DNA of 64,000 nt from Photobacterium leiognathi (GTDB lineage: Bacteria; Pseudomonadota; Gammaproteobacteria; Enterobacterales; Vibrionaceae), in assembly GCF_030685535.1 (NCBI RefSeq), contig NZ_CP131601.1, positions 2,294,001 to 2,358,000 on the forward strand, written 5' to 3'. Positions 38,573 through 48,492 of this stretch are shown in pieces. A program made the translations under genes and the position numbers. Every line of letters begins with the position of its first letter. Within the stretch, counting starts at the first letter, position 1. Below the pieces are notes generated by a model. It was given only the letters and a program-made list of their open reading frames with translations. It did no database searches and was not told the DNA's origin.

Positions 38573-41481
38573 TAGGAAATAGTCAACTTGATGATATTAC
38601 TAATGACATTATTGAAGCACATGAGCAGTTGGGCTTACCTTGCGAAGATAAAACACATTTAACCCATATCATCACATTATTACATGAGGATCAGCATTCC
38701 CAACGTTACATCTCCGACGATGAAATGCGTGTGATTAAAAACGCCATCAGAACAATCCCTTCGGGAAAACAACGCGTATTATTGCGAGCATTAGATAATA
38801 CATTATTTTATCTTCATCAGTATTGCGGCTGGCAACTTCCTCAACCTCAAAATAAGAAGCTAAACGATACCCAGTTAGCGTGGATGCAATTAATCAGTCT
38901 ACAAGCGCATGATGCATCCCGTCTCTATGAGGATTATCTTAAAGATAGACTCGACTTTCTCAATCATCGCCCTGTACTTCACATCGGTTTTATCACTGTC
39001 GCACTCAGTATTGAAGTCGCGCCACTCCCTCTCGCTTACTGGGCTGATATTCTTAATCGTCCTGACGCTATCGAACTCTACGAGCAACAATTAACCTTAG
39101 TTGTCTATCACCAATCCAAACGAGCCTCAAACACTCAGCAACCGAATTATTTTACCCGTTACGCATTAACCCCGTTTACTTGTCGGTTATTACTTGATTA
39201 CTTTGGTACTAAAGAGCAAAAGGTAACAACAAAGGGATTACACCAGAGGCTCAATGCGTATTTATCCGCAGCACCTTACTACCTCGAAAATAAGACTTTG
39301 AGCCAATGGCAACATTGTTTTCAACAAATTTGGCTTATCGAATATGGGCTCTCTAGCGTACTACTCTTAGATATGAGCCAACCGCATCGTCATGTGGCCT
39401 TTCATCCGAGCCCCTCTCAAGCACAACATGACCATGCTATTTCGAATATTTACGATCAAGATTGGCATCAGCCTGATTACAGCACGTTTTCTTCTAATAA
39501 ATCTCAAGGTTGGCCTCACCGAGACTTACTTAAAACCATCAAAAATCAGCCATCTTCGAAATGGAAAGCGCTGTTAAGCGAGCAATTTTCAACACCTCCC
39601 GCTTGGCATCACGACAATATTGTTCCGACAATTTTATATTTCTTCACCTATGACTTAATCCAATATGGTGGCGTGAAAGCAGCCACACTGAGTGTGAGCA
39701 GCTTGAGTAAATATACCAATATCTATAAAACACTCAGCAACCACCCACTGACCTATATTCAGGCCTGTGATCATGATGGCTTAATGCAATGGGCAACGAC
39801 GCTTTACGAAAGTATCGACAGTGAGGGGGATCGTTGGCTCATCTATAACTTTTTACGTTTTCTACCACAATTGTCGGTGACAGAGCATTTTGATATTAGC
39901 CAATTTTCATCCCCTTTTCTTTCTTTAAGCGTTGATCCTTTTCGTTTAAGTGTCGATCAATGTTTCATCACGCTTGAAGCGTTATTATCTCAATCCAATG
40001 GCAGTGCACTACAACGTCTTTTTTGTGCTGTCGCCTTAATTTTAGGCTTTTATAGCGCATTACGACGCGGGGAAGTATTACGGCTTCGTTGCCAAGATAT
40101 TGTGTGTAATCCTGATAATCCTTGCCGTTTTACTTTGCGAATCTGTAATACGAGTGAGGGCAACACAAAAAATAAGTCAACACGTTTTGTTTACCTCACA
40201 TTACCCGAATCTATTGCCAAACTCGTTCGTGTTGTTCGCCATATCAAACGCCATTGCTCACCCACAACACCTTTACTTGGCTTTGAAAATGAGTCGATGA
40301 CTTCTCGTCAATTACATTACCTTTTGCCCGTCACTAAGGCTCTGAAAGCGCTGTGGGGCAACAATGTGCGTTTTCATCATCTTCGCCACAGTGGAGCTCA
40401 CTGGCTAATGCAACAAGGATTGCTACTCGCATTTGATTGGGATAACTCTCCTTTCTGTGTAGGAGACGCAACGCAAGCGATATTGACAAAGCAAGCGTGC
40501 CAAGAGCGATTTCATTTTTGGCTTGAAGGTCGCGACTTTTCACATATGAATGATGGATTATTGTTTGATGTTATCGGCGAACAACTCGGTCATAGCCATT
40601 ATGCCACCACTCGCTGGAGTTACTTACATGGGATTGAATGGCTTCCACCACTGTTTTTAATCAATGAGCGTTGCTTTGAACACAATGAATTACGTTATTT
40701 ACTTGGCATAAAGCCAGAGTCTAAAGATGTCTTTCGCTTTTTAAACACGCTTACATCAAAAAACCAAGATACAGGAACCCATTTAACATTAAGGCTAAGT
40801 GAGCTTGAGTTAACCCCCTATTTGTTAAAGAAAAAAGGATTTAAACAACTCAGACAGGTCTCACTTATTCAAGACAGTTTTGAAGTACCGAAAGATGGCA
40901 ATCATTTTCTTGCTTTGTGGTTATCACATTGCACAGAGAGCATTGTCCAGCCTGATAAGCGTCAGTCATCAACCACTGTTTTTAATTATCAAACTCAGCA
41001 TTTATTGAAATTATTAACTACTGATAATGAAACGATTTTCTCCTCACTCAGTGCGTTTTGGGCACTATCAGGTAGACATCAGCCAATTTCCTTTACCAAG
41101 CAACAACGGCAAGCGCTTCATCAACTTGGGCCAATCTTTGTCAACCGAGACAACCAGACACTATCTTTGACGGTTCGCTGTAAAAGAGACAATGGCTTGC
41201 GTTTTCAACAAGTATTTAGAACGCCACTCTTTAGGTGCTGCCACTTTATTTTTGAGCTTCAACAAAACCGAAAAAGCAAAATAACTAAAAACCTCCAGCT
41301 TCTTGAGACTTATTTTTCCACCGACAAAGACACACTCGCAACGAGAAAAGTAGACAGAGGGAGTAGCCAACTGACCATCACACTGACCTTTATTCCTCAA
41401 GCACCATTGTTATTTCAAATGCTATGTAATTTTTTAACGTACCCGAAGAGAGAACAATATGAAAAAACTATCCATGGATAA
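38569..41481 (+). CDS. Large tyrosine recombinase (970 residues)
   Basis: The catalytic domain is complete. R499 is in SALRRGEVLRL, H603 and R606 in FHHLRHSGAHWL, H675 in EQLGHSHYATT and the nucleophile Y685 in RWSYLHGIEW. It is preceded by about 450 residues, more than twice the usual N-terminal part, and followed by about 280 residues of unknown fold. Typical integrases have 300-450 residues. It overlaps the preceding gene by four bases and the next by 23, so all three are probably made together. It is probably the active strand-exchange enzyme of the element. Confidence 0.85.
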   Translation: MIGNSQLDDITNDIIEAHEQLGLPCEDKTHLTHIITLLHEDQHSQRYISDDEMRVIKNAIRTIPSGKQRVLLRALDNTLFYLHQYCGWQLPQPQNKKLNDTQLAWMQLISLQAHDASRLYEDYLKDRLDFLNHRPVLHIGFITVALSIEVAPLPLAYWADILNRPDAIELYEQQLTLVVYHQSKRASNTQQPNYFTRYALTPFTCRLLLDYFGTKEQKVTTKGLHQRLNAYLSAAPYYLENKTLSQWQHCFQQIWLIEYGLSSVLLLDMSQPHRHVAFHPSPSQAQHDHAISNIYDQDWHQPDYSTFSSNKSQGWPHRDLLKTIKNQPSSKWKALLSEQFSTPPAWHHDNIVPTILYFFTYDLIQYGGVKAATLSVSSLSKYTNIYKTLSNHPLTYIQACDHDGLMQWATTLYESIDSEGDRWLIYNFLRFLPQLSVTEHFDISQFSSPFLSLSVDPFRLSVDQCFITLEALLSQSNGSALQRLFCAVALILGFYSALRRGEVLRLRCQDIVCNPDNPCRFTLRICNTSEGNTKNKSTRFVYLTLPESIAKLVRVVRHIKRHCSPTTPLLGFENESMTSRQLHYLLPVTKALKALWGNNVRFHHLRHSGAHWLMQQGLLLAFDWDNSPFCVGDATQAILTKQACQERFHFWLEGRDFSHMNDGLLFDVIGEQLGHSHYATTRWSYLHGIEWLPPLFLINERCFEHNELRYLLGIKPESKDVFRFLNTLTSKNQDTGTHLTLRLSELELTPYLLKKKGFKQLRQVSLIQDSFEVPKDGNHFLALWLSHCTESIVQPDKRQSSTTVFNYQTQHLLKLLTTDNETIFSSLSAFWALSGRHQPISFTKQQRQALHQLGPIFVNRDNQTLSLTVRCKRDNGLRFQQVFRTPLFRCCHFIFELQQNRKSKITKNLQLLETYFSTDKDTLATRKVDRGSSQLTITLTFIPQAPLLFQMLCNFLTYPKREQYEKTIHG

Positions 41482-42703
41482 GTACTACCATCCACATATT
41501 ACTAAGATGTTAGACAGTTTCGATAAAACAGAGCGTGTGCCACTTCTCACTTTTATCATCGATCAAGCAGCTAATCATATTTGTCTTATTGGCGGAAAAA
41601 GTGGTGAGCCAACCATGGTAAAACTGCCTTTTGACGGACAAGATCCCACGCTCCAAGATGGAAAATGGTCCATTGACGCTGACATGTTCAAATACTATTA
41701 CCACAATTGCTTAAAATCCGTGCTAGAGAATGAACATATTGAATTGGAAATCGATGAGCACACCAGTGGCGATACTTATGTGATTGGATACACCCACGAC
41801 CAAGGTGTACGTCGTTGGAAATGTGACTCACCTTGCCAAGAGCACATCGATTATTTCACAACCATTGGAAATAAGTCGTACCAAAGCATCTCGGTTGATG
41901 CATTAGCTCCCATACTGAATGTGGCAGAAAGTCATCGTCCGTTAGAATTTTTTAAAATCGATAAGACAAAAAACGAGATCACAGTACAACGTGATAATGA
42001 TGTTTCAACGTTTCCTCTGCCTGATGATCTGGAGGAAAAAGTTGATTTAGTCGCTAACCAAGAAGGACTTTCGGTTTTAAAACATATTTGTGGTAATACG
42101 CAATCTGATTCGATTATGTTCAGTGTCGATAATGAACAACTTACCGTTACCGATGGTCATCATTGCTACTCTCGCTCACTGGCATCATTGACTGAATTTG
42201 AGAGTAAATCCAAAGTGGATTACGAAACGGAAGTGAAATGTGTTGTTGATATCTCTTCCTTAAAGTCAGAAATTGAAACCTACACACGCGTAAACCAAAT
42301 TAAAAGTAACAACCTTAGCTTACTCTACATTATCGATAATGAAGCTTTTCTCTCTGGTTTTGGGTTCACTGTTGAGAGTTTTAAAAGCCTTTCTGCATTA
42401 AGTATTACTGCGAAACAGATCTTGCTCTACAACATCAACTTAAATCAATTGCTGAAAGTGAAGCTCAAAAATATTACGGATATGAAGAGCATGACCTTGC
42501 GTATTTTAAAAGCGCCGGATGGTTCAAGAAAGTTAGGCTTTTATAATGAGTATGATACTGAGCGCCCTTACGACAGTATTCCTATTACGCTTGACACGAA
42601 TAGCCAAAATCTTAGTGCGATGCAAAAACTATTGGCACTTAGCAAGAAACAACATCGAGAAGATGGTTCCCAGCAGGATTTTCTTGGCTTTGACGGGATT
42701 TAA
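41459..42703 (+). CDS. Unknown protein of the recombinase operon (414 residues)
   Basis: The protein is acidic and soluble, appears beta-rich and is last in the operon. AGAGAG precedes the ATG, which lies inside the end of the recombinase gene. Two segments (SVDALAPILNVAESHRPLEF, and IMFSVDNEQLTVTDGHH near residue 220) weakly recall the repeated blocks of DNA sliding clamps. The C-terminus ends in QQDFLGFDGI, vaguely like a clamp-binding peptide. I regard this only as a hint. No catalytic motif was seen. A role in holding or processing element DNA is possible. Confidence 0.7.
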   Translation: MKKLSMDKYYHPHITKMLDSFDKTERVPLLTFIIDQAANHICLIGGKSGEPTMVKLPFDGQDPTLQDGKWSIDADMFKYYYHNCLKSVLENEHIELEIDEHTSGDTYVIGYTHDQGVRRWKCDSPCQEHIDYFTTIGNKSYQSISVDALAPILNVAESHRPLEFFKIDKTKNEITVQRDNDVSTFPLPDDLEEKVDLVANQEGLSVLKHICGNTQSDSIMFSVDNEQLTVTDGHHCYSRSLASLTEFESKSKVDYETEVKCVVDISSLKSEIETYTRVNQIKSNNLSLLYIIDNEAFLSGFGFTVESFKSLSALSITAKQILLYNINLNQLLKVKLKNITDMKSMTLRILKAPDGSRKLGFYNEYDTERPYDSIPITLDTNSQNLSAMQKLLALSKKQHREDGSQQDFLGFDGI

Positions 42704-42924
42704 AAGACTTTAGGAAGAGGACTGGACAAATATCCAGTGTCGACTAAGGTTAGATATGCACAGTAATTCATTACTGTCTCAGTTTGGCAGTTGAGACGAA
42801 GTGGCGGCAACCACTTCGCCTCGTATCGGCTGCCCCGACGTTTAAGCGAACCAAAGCTCAGCCGACAGATTCAGTGTATCTAAGTCTCTCGGCGATGGGT
42901 AGATCTATCTGATGGAGACTTGAT
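42704..42924 (+). promoter_or_regulatory. Dense array of hairpins leading into the integrase gene
   Basis: Six inverted repeats follow one another. ACTGGA/TCCAGT at 42721-42738. ACAGTAA/TTACTGT at 42760-42777. GTCTCA/TGAGAC at 42776-42797. CGAAGTGG/CCACTTCG at 42797-42818. TCGGCTG/CAGCCGA at 42826-42865. AAGTCTC/GAGACTT at 42882-42921. The last one covers most of the GGAG (42914-42917) of the integrase gene. The GTCTC and GAGAC arms of the third and sixth repeats can also pair with each other. It may be a structured leader RNA, an attachment or folded recombination site, or both. Confidence 0.65.
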
Positions 42925-44100
42925 ATGGCTAACATTCGAGTGCGCCCTAATGGGATCATTCAATACGATATTCACATTTATGGCGAACGCTTTCGTGAAA
43001 CTTCAGGCATGCCTGCCACACCGAAGAACCTCAAAATTGCAAAAGCGACCATTAAACAAATCAATGCCGAAATTGATTTAAACACCTTTCAATACCGTGA
43101 TTACTTTCCTGACAGTAAAAAGGTCGAATTGTTTGAGCAATTGCAACGGGACAAATACCCCGATCGTTTCTTTCCCTACTTTGATGATTTTGCAAAGAAA
43201 TGGATAGCGCAACAAGCACCTAAATGGAAAAACAGCTACCGCAAAACCGTTGAGCGTAACGTACATCATTACTTGATCCCGTTTTTTGGTAATACCCTAA
43301 TCAATGAAATTTACCTAAATCAATTAGATCAATTTCGTCAGCAATTAACCGAGATGGAAAAAGAAGATGGTAGCCGCATATTATCGAATGCACGCGTTAA
43401 TAATATTTTATGGCCGTTAATTTCGATTATGATTGTGGCGGCAGAAGAATTTAAATTTGATTATCCCTTTTCACGCTACCGCGCATTGCGAGAGCAGAAA
43501 GCTGACAGTTCACCGATGACATTACAGGAAGTAAAACGCTTTTTAGATTATGTCGAACCAGCATGGTATGACTATTTTCTACTGCGTTTTATGACAGGGA
43601 TGAGAAGTTGTGAAGTGCACGGCCTTCAACTTAAGCATATTGATTTTGATCACCGCTTAATAAAAGTCCGTCAAAATGTGGTGAATGGTGAAATTACCGA
43701 TGTGAAAACCCCAAAATCACGCCGTGATTTACCCATCAATGATATTTTATCATCCTCTCTTGAGCGTATTACCGCAACGTTAACTGAACCTGACGATTTT
43801 CTGTTTACCAATGACGATGGCGAACCACTGGATACCCGCTATATTGGCAAACAAGTCTGGCACCCGACACTTAAACGTGCAGGATTAAAAACACGTCGCC
43901 CTTATGAAACCCGCCATACCGCAGCAGTGCTGCATTTGGCAGCCCATGAAAATCCACTCTATGTATCGCAACTGCTTGGGCACAGTAATACACGTTTGCT
44001 GTTTGAAATTTATGCCCCCTATGTGTTTAATGCTGCGCGCAATGACGGCAGTGCCTTTTCAGATTTAATGCGCTCTGGTGGCGTGATCAAATCTGACTAA
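42925..44100 (+). CDS. Phage-type tyrosine integrase
   Basis: The protein has 391 residues. The N-terminus MANIRVRPNGIIQYDIHIYG is an arm-type DNA-binding domain like DUF3596. A core-binding SAM-like domain lies at about 85-175. The catalytic domain has Arg in FMTGMRSCEVHGLQL, the box II segment RPYETRHTAA, His in QLLGHSNTRLL and Tyr in FEIYAPY. GGAG precedes the ATG but lies in a hairpin. It reads in the same direction as the recombinase operon and is separated from it by the structured region. It stops just before a strong two-way terminator and galU. Confidence 0.92.
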   Translation: MANIRVRPNGIIQYDIHIYGERFRETSGMPATPKNLKIAKATIKQINAEIDLNTFQYRDYFPDSKKVELFEQLQRDKYPDRFFPYFDDFAKKWIAQQAPKWKNSYRKTVERNVHHYLIPFFGNTLINEIYLNQLDQFRQQLTEMEKEDGSRILSNARVNNILWPLISIMIVAAEEFKFDYPFSRYRALREQKADSSPMTLQEVKRFLDYVEPAWYDYFLLRFMTGMRSCEVHGLQLKHIDFDHRLIKVRQNVVNGEITDVKTPKSRRDLPINDILSSSLERITATLTEPDDFLFTNDDGEPLDTRYIGKQVWHPTLKRAGLKTRRPYETRHTAAVLHLAAHENPLYVSQLLGHSNTRLLFEIYAPYVFNAARNDGSAFSDLMRSGGVIKSD

Positions 44101-44110
44101 GCCCCAAACA

Positions 44111-44166
44111 AAAACAGCCCGATATTATTAAGCACTAGTAATAAAGAGCGAATATCGGGCTGTTTT
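44111..44166. terminator. Bidirectional terminator between the integrase gene and galU
   Basis: AAAACAGCCCGATATT (44111-44126) and AATATCGGGCTGTTTT (44151-44166) are a perfect 16-base inverted repeat. The ends give T runs on both strands, so it can serve the integrase gene (plus) and galU (minus). It could also be close to an element boundary. Confidence 0.88.
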
Positions 44167-44186
44167 ATTTACGCGATAACAGATAA

Positions 44187-45137
44187 TTACGCGTCTGTTT
44201 TTTCACTTAATGGTGTGAGATCTAAACTATCAGTGAACGAGGTATCATTGAGTGTTTTGATATAAGCAGTGAAGGCTTCGCCTAATGCTTTATCGCGCAT
44301 ACCGTATTCAACAAATGCTTTTGCATAACCTAACTTGTCACCACAATCGTGAGAGCGACCAGTCATGTGGAAAGCTTCAACGGTTTCATCTTGCATTAGC
44401 ATATCAATGGCATCAGTTAGCTGTATCTCATCACTTGCACCTGGTGGTGTCATTGCTAGCTTATCCCAAATGTTATGAGATAAAACATAACGACCAACCA
44501 CAGCAAGGTTAGACGGTGCATCTTCAATAGCTGGCTTTTCAACCATACGCGTCATAGGGCAAGACTCACCTACTTTTAGCTCAGTACCGTTACAATCAAC
44601 CACGCCGTACTTTGACACATCGCTCATTGGCACAGGCTCTACCATGACTTGGCTCGCACCTGTTTGTTCAAAATGATTGATCATCGCTGCTAAGTTTTCT
44701 TTGCTTTGATCGGCGGTGTATTCATCCATAATTACATCTGGCAATACAACGACAAACGGCTCATCACCAACTAGCGGTTTGGCACACAAGACAGCATGAC
44801 CTAAGCCTTTTGCCTGACCTTGACGCACATGCATAATGGTCACATCTTTAGGACAAATTGCTTGAACTTCATCTAACAACTGACGTTTAACACGCGCTTC
44901 TAATGTTGCTTCTAACTCAAATGAGGTATCAAAGTGGTTTTCAATCGCGTTTTTAGAAGAGTGCGTCACTAATACAATTTCTTTAATACCCGCGTTGACA
45001 CACTCATTCACAATATATTGAATAAGCGGCTTATCCACTAACGGTAGCATTTCTTTTGGAATTGCTTTGGTTGCCGGAAGCATACGAGTACCTAGCCCTG
45101 CCACTGGAATGACAGCTTTTTTTATTTTGTTGTTCAT
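44187..45137 (-). CDS. galU: UTP-glucose-1-phosphate uridylyltransferase
   Basis: The protein has 316 residues. It makes UDP-glucose for surface polysaccharides. The nucleotidyltransferase signature [19 protein letters not shown] is at about 14-32. Other GalU features are [34 protein letters not shown] and the EKP motif ([13 protein letters not shown]). It is the last gene of the capsule locus on the minus strand, next to the epimerase and ugd genes. Together these supply UDP-glucose, UDP-glucuronate and probably UDP-galacturonate. Confidence 0.96.
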   Translation of the reverse strand: MNNKIKKAVIPVAGLGTRMLPATKAIPKEMLPLVDKPLIQYIVNECVNAGIKEIVLVTHSSKNAIENHFDTSFELEATLEARVKRQLLDEVQAICPKDVTIMHVRQGQAKGLGHAVLCAKPLVGDEPFVVVLPDVIMDEYTADQSKENLAAMINHFEQTGASQVMVEPVPMSDVSKYGVVDCNGTELKVGESCPMTRMVEKPAIEDAPSNLAVVGRYVLSHNIWDKLAMTPPGASDEIQLTDAIDMLMQDETVEAFHMTGRSHDCGDKLGYAKAFVEYGMRDKALGEAFTAYIKTLNDTSFTDSLDLTPLSEKTDA

Positions 45138-45162
45138 TATTCATCCGTATTTAATGAAGGAC

Positions 45163-46168
45163 TTATTTATTGTAAAAATCGCGATACCACTGAACAAAGT
45201 TCTCAACACCTTCTTTAATTGGTGTTTGAGGCTTATAGCCAGTAGCTTCAAACAAACCGCTAGTATCTGCGTAGGTTTTATATACATCACCTGGCTGCAT
45301 TGGCATGAAGTTTTTCTTCGCTTGAATATCTAAACTTGATTCAAGTGCTTCAATATAATCCATTAACTTTTCACACTTACCATTACCAATATTGTAAACA
45401 CGATAAGGTGCAGAGCTGTCTGCTGGTGAACCGAGTTTCTACAGACCAGTCAGTTTGTTTCTGAGGTACTACATCTTGAATACGTAGAATACCTTCAACA
45501 ATGTCATCGATATATGTAAAGTCGCGTTGCATATCACCATTATTATAAATATCGATTTCCTCGCCATTCATAATCTTATTGGTGAACTTAAACAATGCCA
45601 TATCAGGACGGCCCCAAGGACCATAAACTGTAAAGAAACGTAAGCCTGTTGTTGGTAAATTATAAAGATGTGAATAAGTGTGAGCCATTAGCTCATTTGC
45701 TTTTTTACTAGCTGCGTAAAGTGAAATTGGGTGATCAACTGAGTCACTTGTTTCAAATGGCGTTTTAGCATTCAAGCCATAAACAGAGCTAGAAGAGGCA
45801 TAAATTAGATGCTTAACCTTATTATGGCGACAGCCTTCTAATACATTTACAAAGCCAACCAAATTACTATCAGCATAAGCTAGTGGGTTATCAATAGAAT
45901 AACGAACACCCGCTTGAGCGGCTAAGTTAATTACGCGATCAAACTGCTGCACTTTAAATAGCTCAGCCATGCCTTCACGATCAGCTAAATCTAATTTAAT
46001 AAATTCGAAATTAGGATGCTCAATACGTGCTAAACGAGATAATTTTAAATTTACATCGTAATAATCATTTAAATTATCGATACCAACTACTTGATGACCA
46101 AGCGCAGTTAGACGCTCAGTAATAGCACTACCGATAAAACCAGCAGCACCAGTTACTAAATATTTCAT
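45163..46168 (-). pseudogene. UDP-glucuronate 4-epimerase-type gene with a frameshift
   Basis: The first 245 or so residues are a normal short-chain epimerase: GAAGFIGSAITERL for NAD binding, YASSSSVYG, and the catalytic Tyr and Lys in YAASKKANE. After TDWSVET the frame shifts and runs to an early stop at 45383. One base later in register the sequence reads GSPADSSAPYRVYNIGNG and continues to a normal end at 45163. A single extra base near 45434-45437 explains this, and the whole gene would then encode about 334 residues. It is either a recent inactivating mutation or a sequencing error. Confidence 0.85.
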
Positions 46169-46201
46169 AATAGCTCAACTTATAAATGGAGAAGTAATAT
46201 A

Positions 46202-47368
46202 TTAATCGTTACCAAATAGATCACGGGTATAAACTTTATCGGCAATATCAGAAAGCTCTTCAACCATACGGTTTGAAACAATCACATCACAGCTTTGTTT
46301 AAAATCAGATAAATCTTCAATAACTAGTGAGTTAAAAAACTCTTTTTCTTTTAACACAGGCTCATAAACAACGACTTCAATACCTTTCGCTTTAATGCGC
46401 TTCATAATGCCTTGAATGCTAGATGCTCGGAAGTTATCAGAACCCGCCTTCATGATTAGTCGATAAATACCAACACGCTTCGGATTTTTAGCAATGATAG
46501 AGTCTGCAATAAAATCTTTACGAGTTGTATTCGCATCAACAATCGCGCCAATGATGTTATTTGGTACATCACGATAATTTGCACGAAGTTGTTTAGTGTC
46601 TTTAGGTAAACAATAACCACCATAACCAAATGATGGATTATTGTAGTGATTACCAATACGAGGATCTAAGCCAACACCTTCAATAATTTGGCGTGAATCT
46701 AAGCCATTAGATGCGGCATAAGTATCTAATTCATTGAAGTAAGCAACACGCATAGCAAGGTAAGTATTAGAGAATAATTTAACCGCTTCCGCTTCTGTGG
46801 AGTCTGTGAACAATACAGGTATATCTTCTTTGATAGCACCTTCTACAAGAAGATTAGCGAAAACTTGAGCGCGCTGACTTTGCTCACCAACGATAATACG
46901 AGATGGATAGAGATTATCGTAAAGCGCACGACCTTCACGTAAAAACTCTGGCGAGAAAATAATATTCTCACAGCTAAACAGCCCTTTTACCTGCATGGTA
47001 TAGCCAACAGGTACTGTCGATTTAATTACCATGACGGCGTCAGGATTGATTGCCATTACATCTTTAATTACTGCTTCTACTGACGAAGTATTAAAATAGT
47101 TGTTTTCTGTATCGTAATCCGTTGGTGTGGCAATCACCACATACTCTGCATCTTTATAAGCTAATTCTTTATTTAACGTTGCAGTAAAGTTTAACTCTTT
47201 ATTTTGAAGAAAATCTTCAATTTCCTTATCTGCTATTGGAGAGATTTTGTCATTAAGTAATTTTACTTTTTCTTCGATAATATCTACAGCAATAACCTCA
47301 TGATGCTGCGCTAAAAGCATAGCATTAGACAGGCCTACATACCCTGTACCAGCAATGGCAATTTTCAT
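46202..47368 (-). CDS. ugd: UDP-glucose 6-dehydrogenase
   Basis: The protein has 388 residues. It oxidises UDP-glucose to UDP-glucuronate with NAD. The N-terminal Rossmann motif is [14 protein letters not shown]. Family segments follow: [29 protein letters not shown] and the catalytic cysteine in [15 protein letters not shown]. It lies between a glycosyltransferase gene and the epimerase gene, consistent with making acidic sugars for the capsule. Its product is the epimerase's substrate. Confidence 0.96.
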   Translation of the reverse strand: MKIAIAGTGYVGLSNAMLLAQHHEVIAVDIIEEKVKLLNDKISPIADKEIEDFLQNKELNFTATLNKELAYKDAEYVVIATPTDYDTENNYFNTSSVEAVIKDVMAINPDAVMVIKSTVPVGYTMQVKGLFSCENIIFSPEFLREGRALYDNLYPSRIIVGEQSQRAQVFANLLVEGAIKEDIPVLFTDSTEAEAVKLFSNTYLAMRVAYFNELDTYAASNGLDSRQIIEGVGLDPRIGNHYNNPSFGYGGYCLPKDTKQLRANYRDVPNNIIGAIVDANTTRKDFIADSIIAKNPKRVGIYRLIMKAGSDNFRASSIQGIMKRIKAKGIEVVVYEPVLKEKEFFNSLVIEDLSDFKQSCDVIVSNRMVEELSDIADKVYTRDLFGND

Positions 47369-47370
47369 TT

Positions 47371-48492
47371 TTATTTCTCTTTTAATAATTCATCAATTGC
47401 ATCTAAATATTTATTAATCACAATTTTTTCATCAAATTCGGCTTCAATCTTCTTACGGCTCTTTAACCCCATATCAATACGTTCTTGGTGAGAAAGATTT
47501 ATTATTTTCTCTAACGCATTTACAAGAGAAGGAGTCGAACGAAGTTCACATAGATAGCCATTGACTCCATCATCTACTGTTTCACGACAACCAACATTAT
47601 CAGTCGTTACGATAGGTTTTCCCATCGCACCAGCTTCAAGAAGCGACTTAGGTACTCCTTCTCTATAAAAAGAAGGAAGCACCATACAATCAGCTTTAGC
47701 TATTTCTTTTTCAACTTCATCAGAAACACCAAGATAATTGACAATCCCTTCGCTTACCCAGTCTTGCATATCTTTTTTAGATACCGCGGAAGGGTTATCT
47801 ACATCAAGAAAACCTAGTAGATTAAATTCGACATTATGTATATGTTTTGCTTTTAACTCTCTCGCTGCTTCAACATAATGACCTATACCTTTGTCATAAA
47901 GCATTCTTGCGATTAATAGGAATCGAACAACTCCATCATCAGGTGATGGTGAAAAATTGAATCGACTTAAATCAGCACCAGAACCAGGAAGGCGATCGGT
48001 AATATTTTCTTTAGCTAATTTATTTTCTAAAAATAGCAACCTATCATCTTCATTTTGGAAGAATACTTTATCGACTTTTTTGTGACTTATTTTATAAAGC
48101 AATCGAGCTAATTTCGAAGTTATAGATTCATTAATAAATAAAACACCAAGGCCAGCAATATTATTTATAACTTTAATATTATTTAACTTTGCAGCAATTG
48201 TACTATAGATATTATTCTTTGGAGTAAAGTTTAAGACGACATCATAAGAATCAGCTTTATATATCTGATTAAACCTATATAACGTTTTCAAATCTTTTAA
48301 AGGATTCGTTCCACCTTTATCTATTTTAATGTCAATATAATTAGCACCGAGATCTTCAAGCTTGTTGGAATACTCATCCCATGGTGAAATTGCAGTAACC
48401 CTATAACCTTTATCAACAAGAGCTAGAATAGTATTTCTTCTGAAGTTATAGAGATACCAACTAGTATTTGACGAAATAATAATGTTAATCAT
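47371..48492 (-). CDS. GT4-family glycosyltransferase
   Basis: The protein has 373 residues and a GT-B fold. The N-terminus [18 protein letters not shown] and the segment [10 protein letters not shown] resemble PglA-like transferases. The C-terminal donor-binding half contains [14 protein letters not shown] and the E-x7-E motif around [18 protein letters not shown]. It probably adds one sugar to the lipid-linked repeat unit at the cytoplasmic face. The sugar cannot be told. It has two-base spacing to ugd. Confidence 0.88.
   Translation of the reverse strand: MINIIISSNTSWYLYNFRRNTILALVDKGYRVTAISPWDEYSNKLEDLGANYIDIKIDKGGTNPLKDLKTLYRFNQIYKADSYDVVLNFTPKNNIYSTIAAKLNNIKVINNIAGLGVLFINESITSKLARLLYKISHKKVDKVFFQNEDDRLLFLENKLAKENITDRLPGSGADLSRFNFSPSPDDGVVRFLLIARMLYDKGIGHYVEAARELKAKHIHNVEFNLLGFLDVDNPSAVSKKDMQDWVSEGIVNYLGVSDEVEKEIAKADCMVLPSFYREGVPKSLLEAGAMGKPIVTTDNVGCRETVDDGVNGYLCELRSTPSLVNALEKIINLSHQERIDMGLKSRKKIEAEFDEKIVINKYLDAIDELLKEK

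Noticed and set aside
42704..42924. Group II intron or integron attC interpretation of the hairpin array
   Set aside because: No domain V consensus and no attC core-site pair is recognisable. The array is reported only as structured DNA/RNA.
36290..44180. Direct repeats as attL/attR of the integrative block
   Set aside because: No convincing repeat pair was found by eye on both sides, so no attachment sites are annotated.
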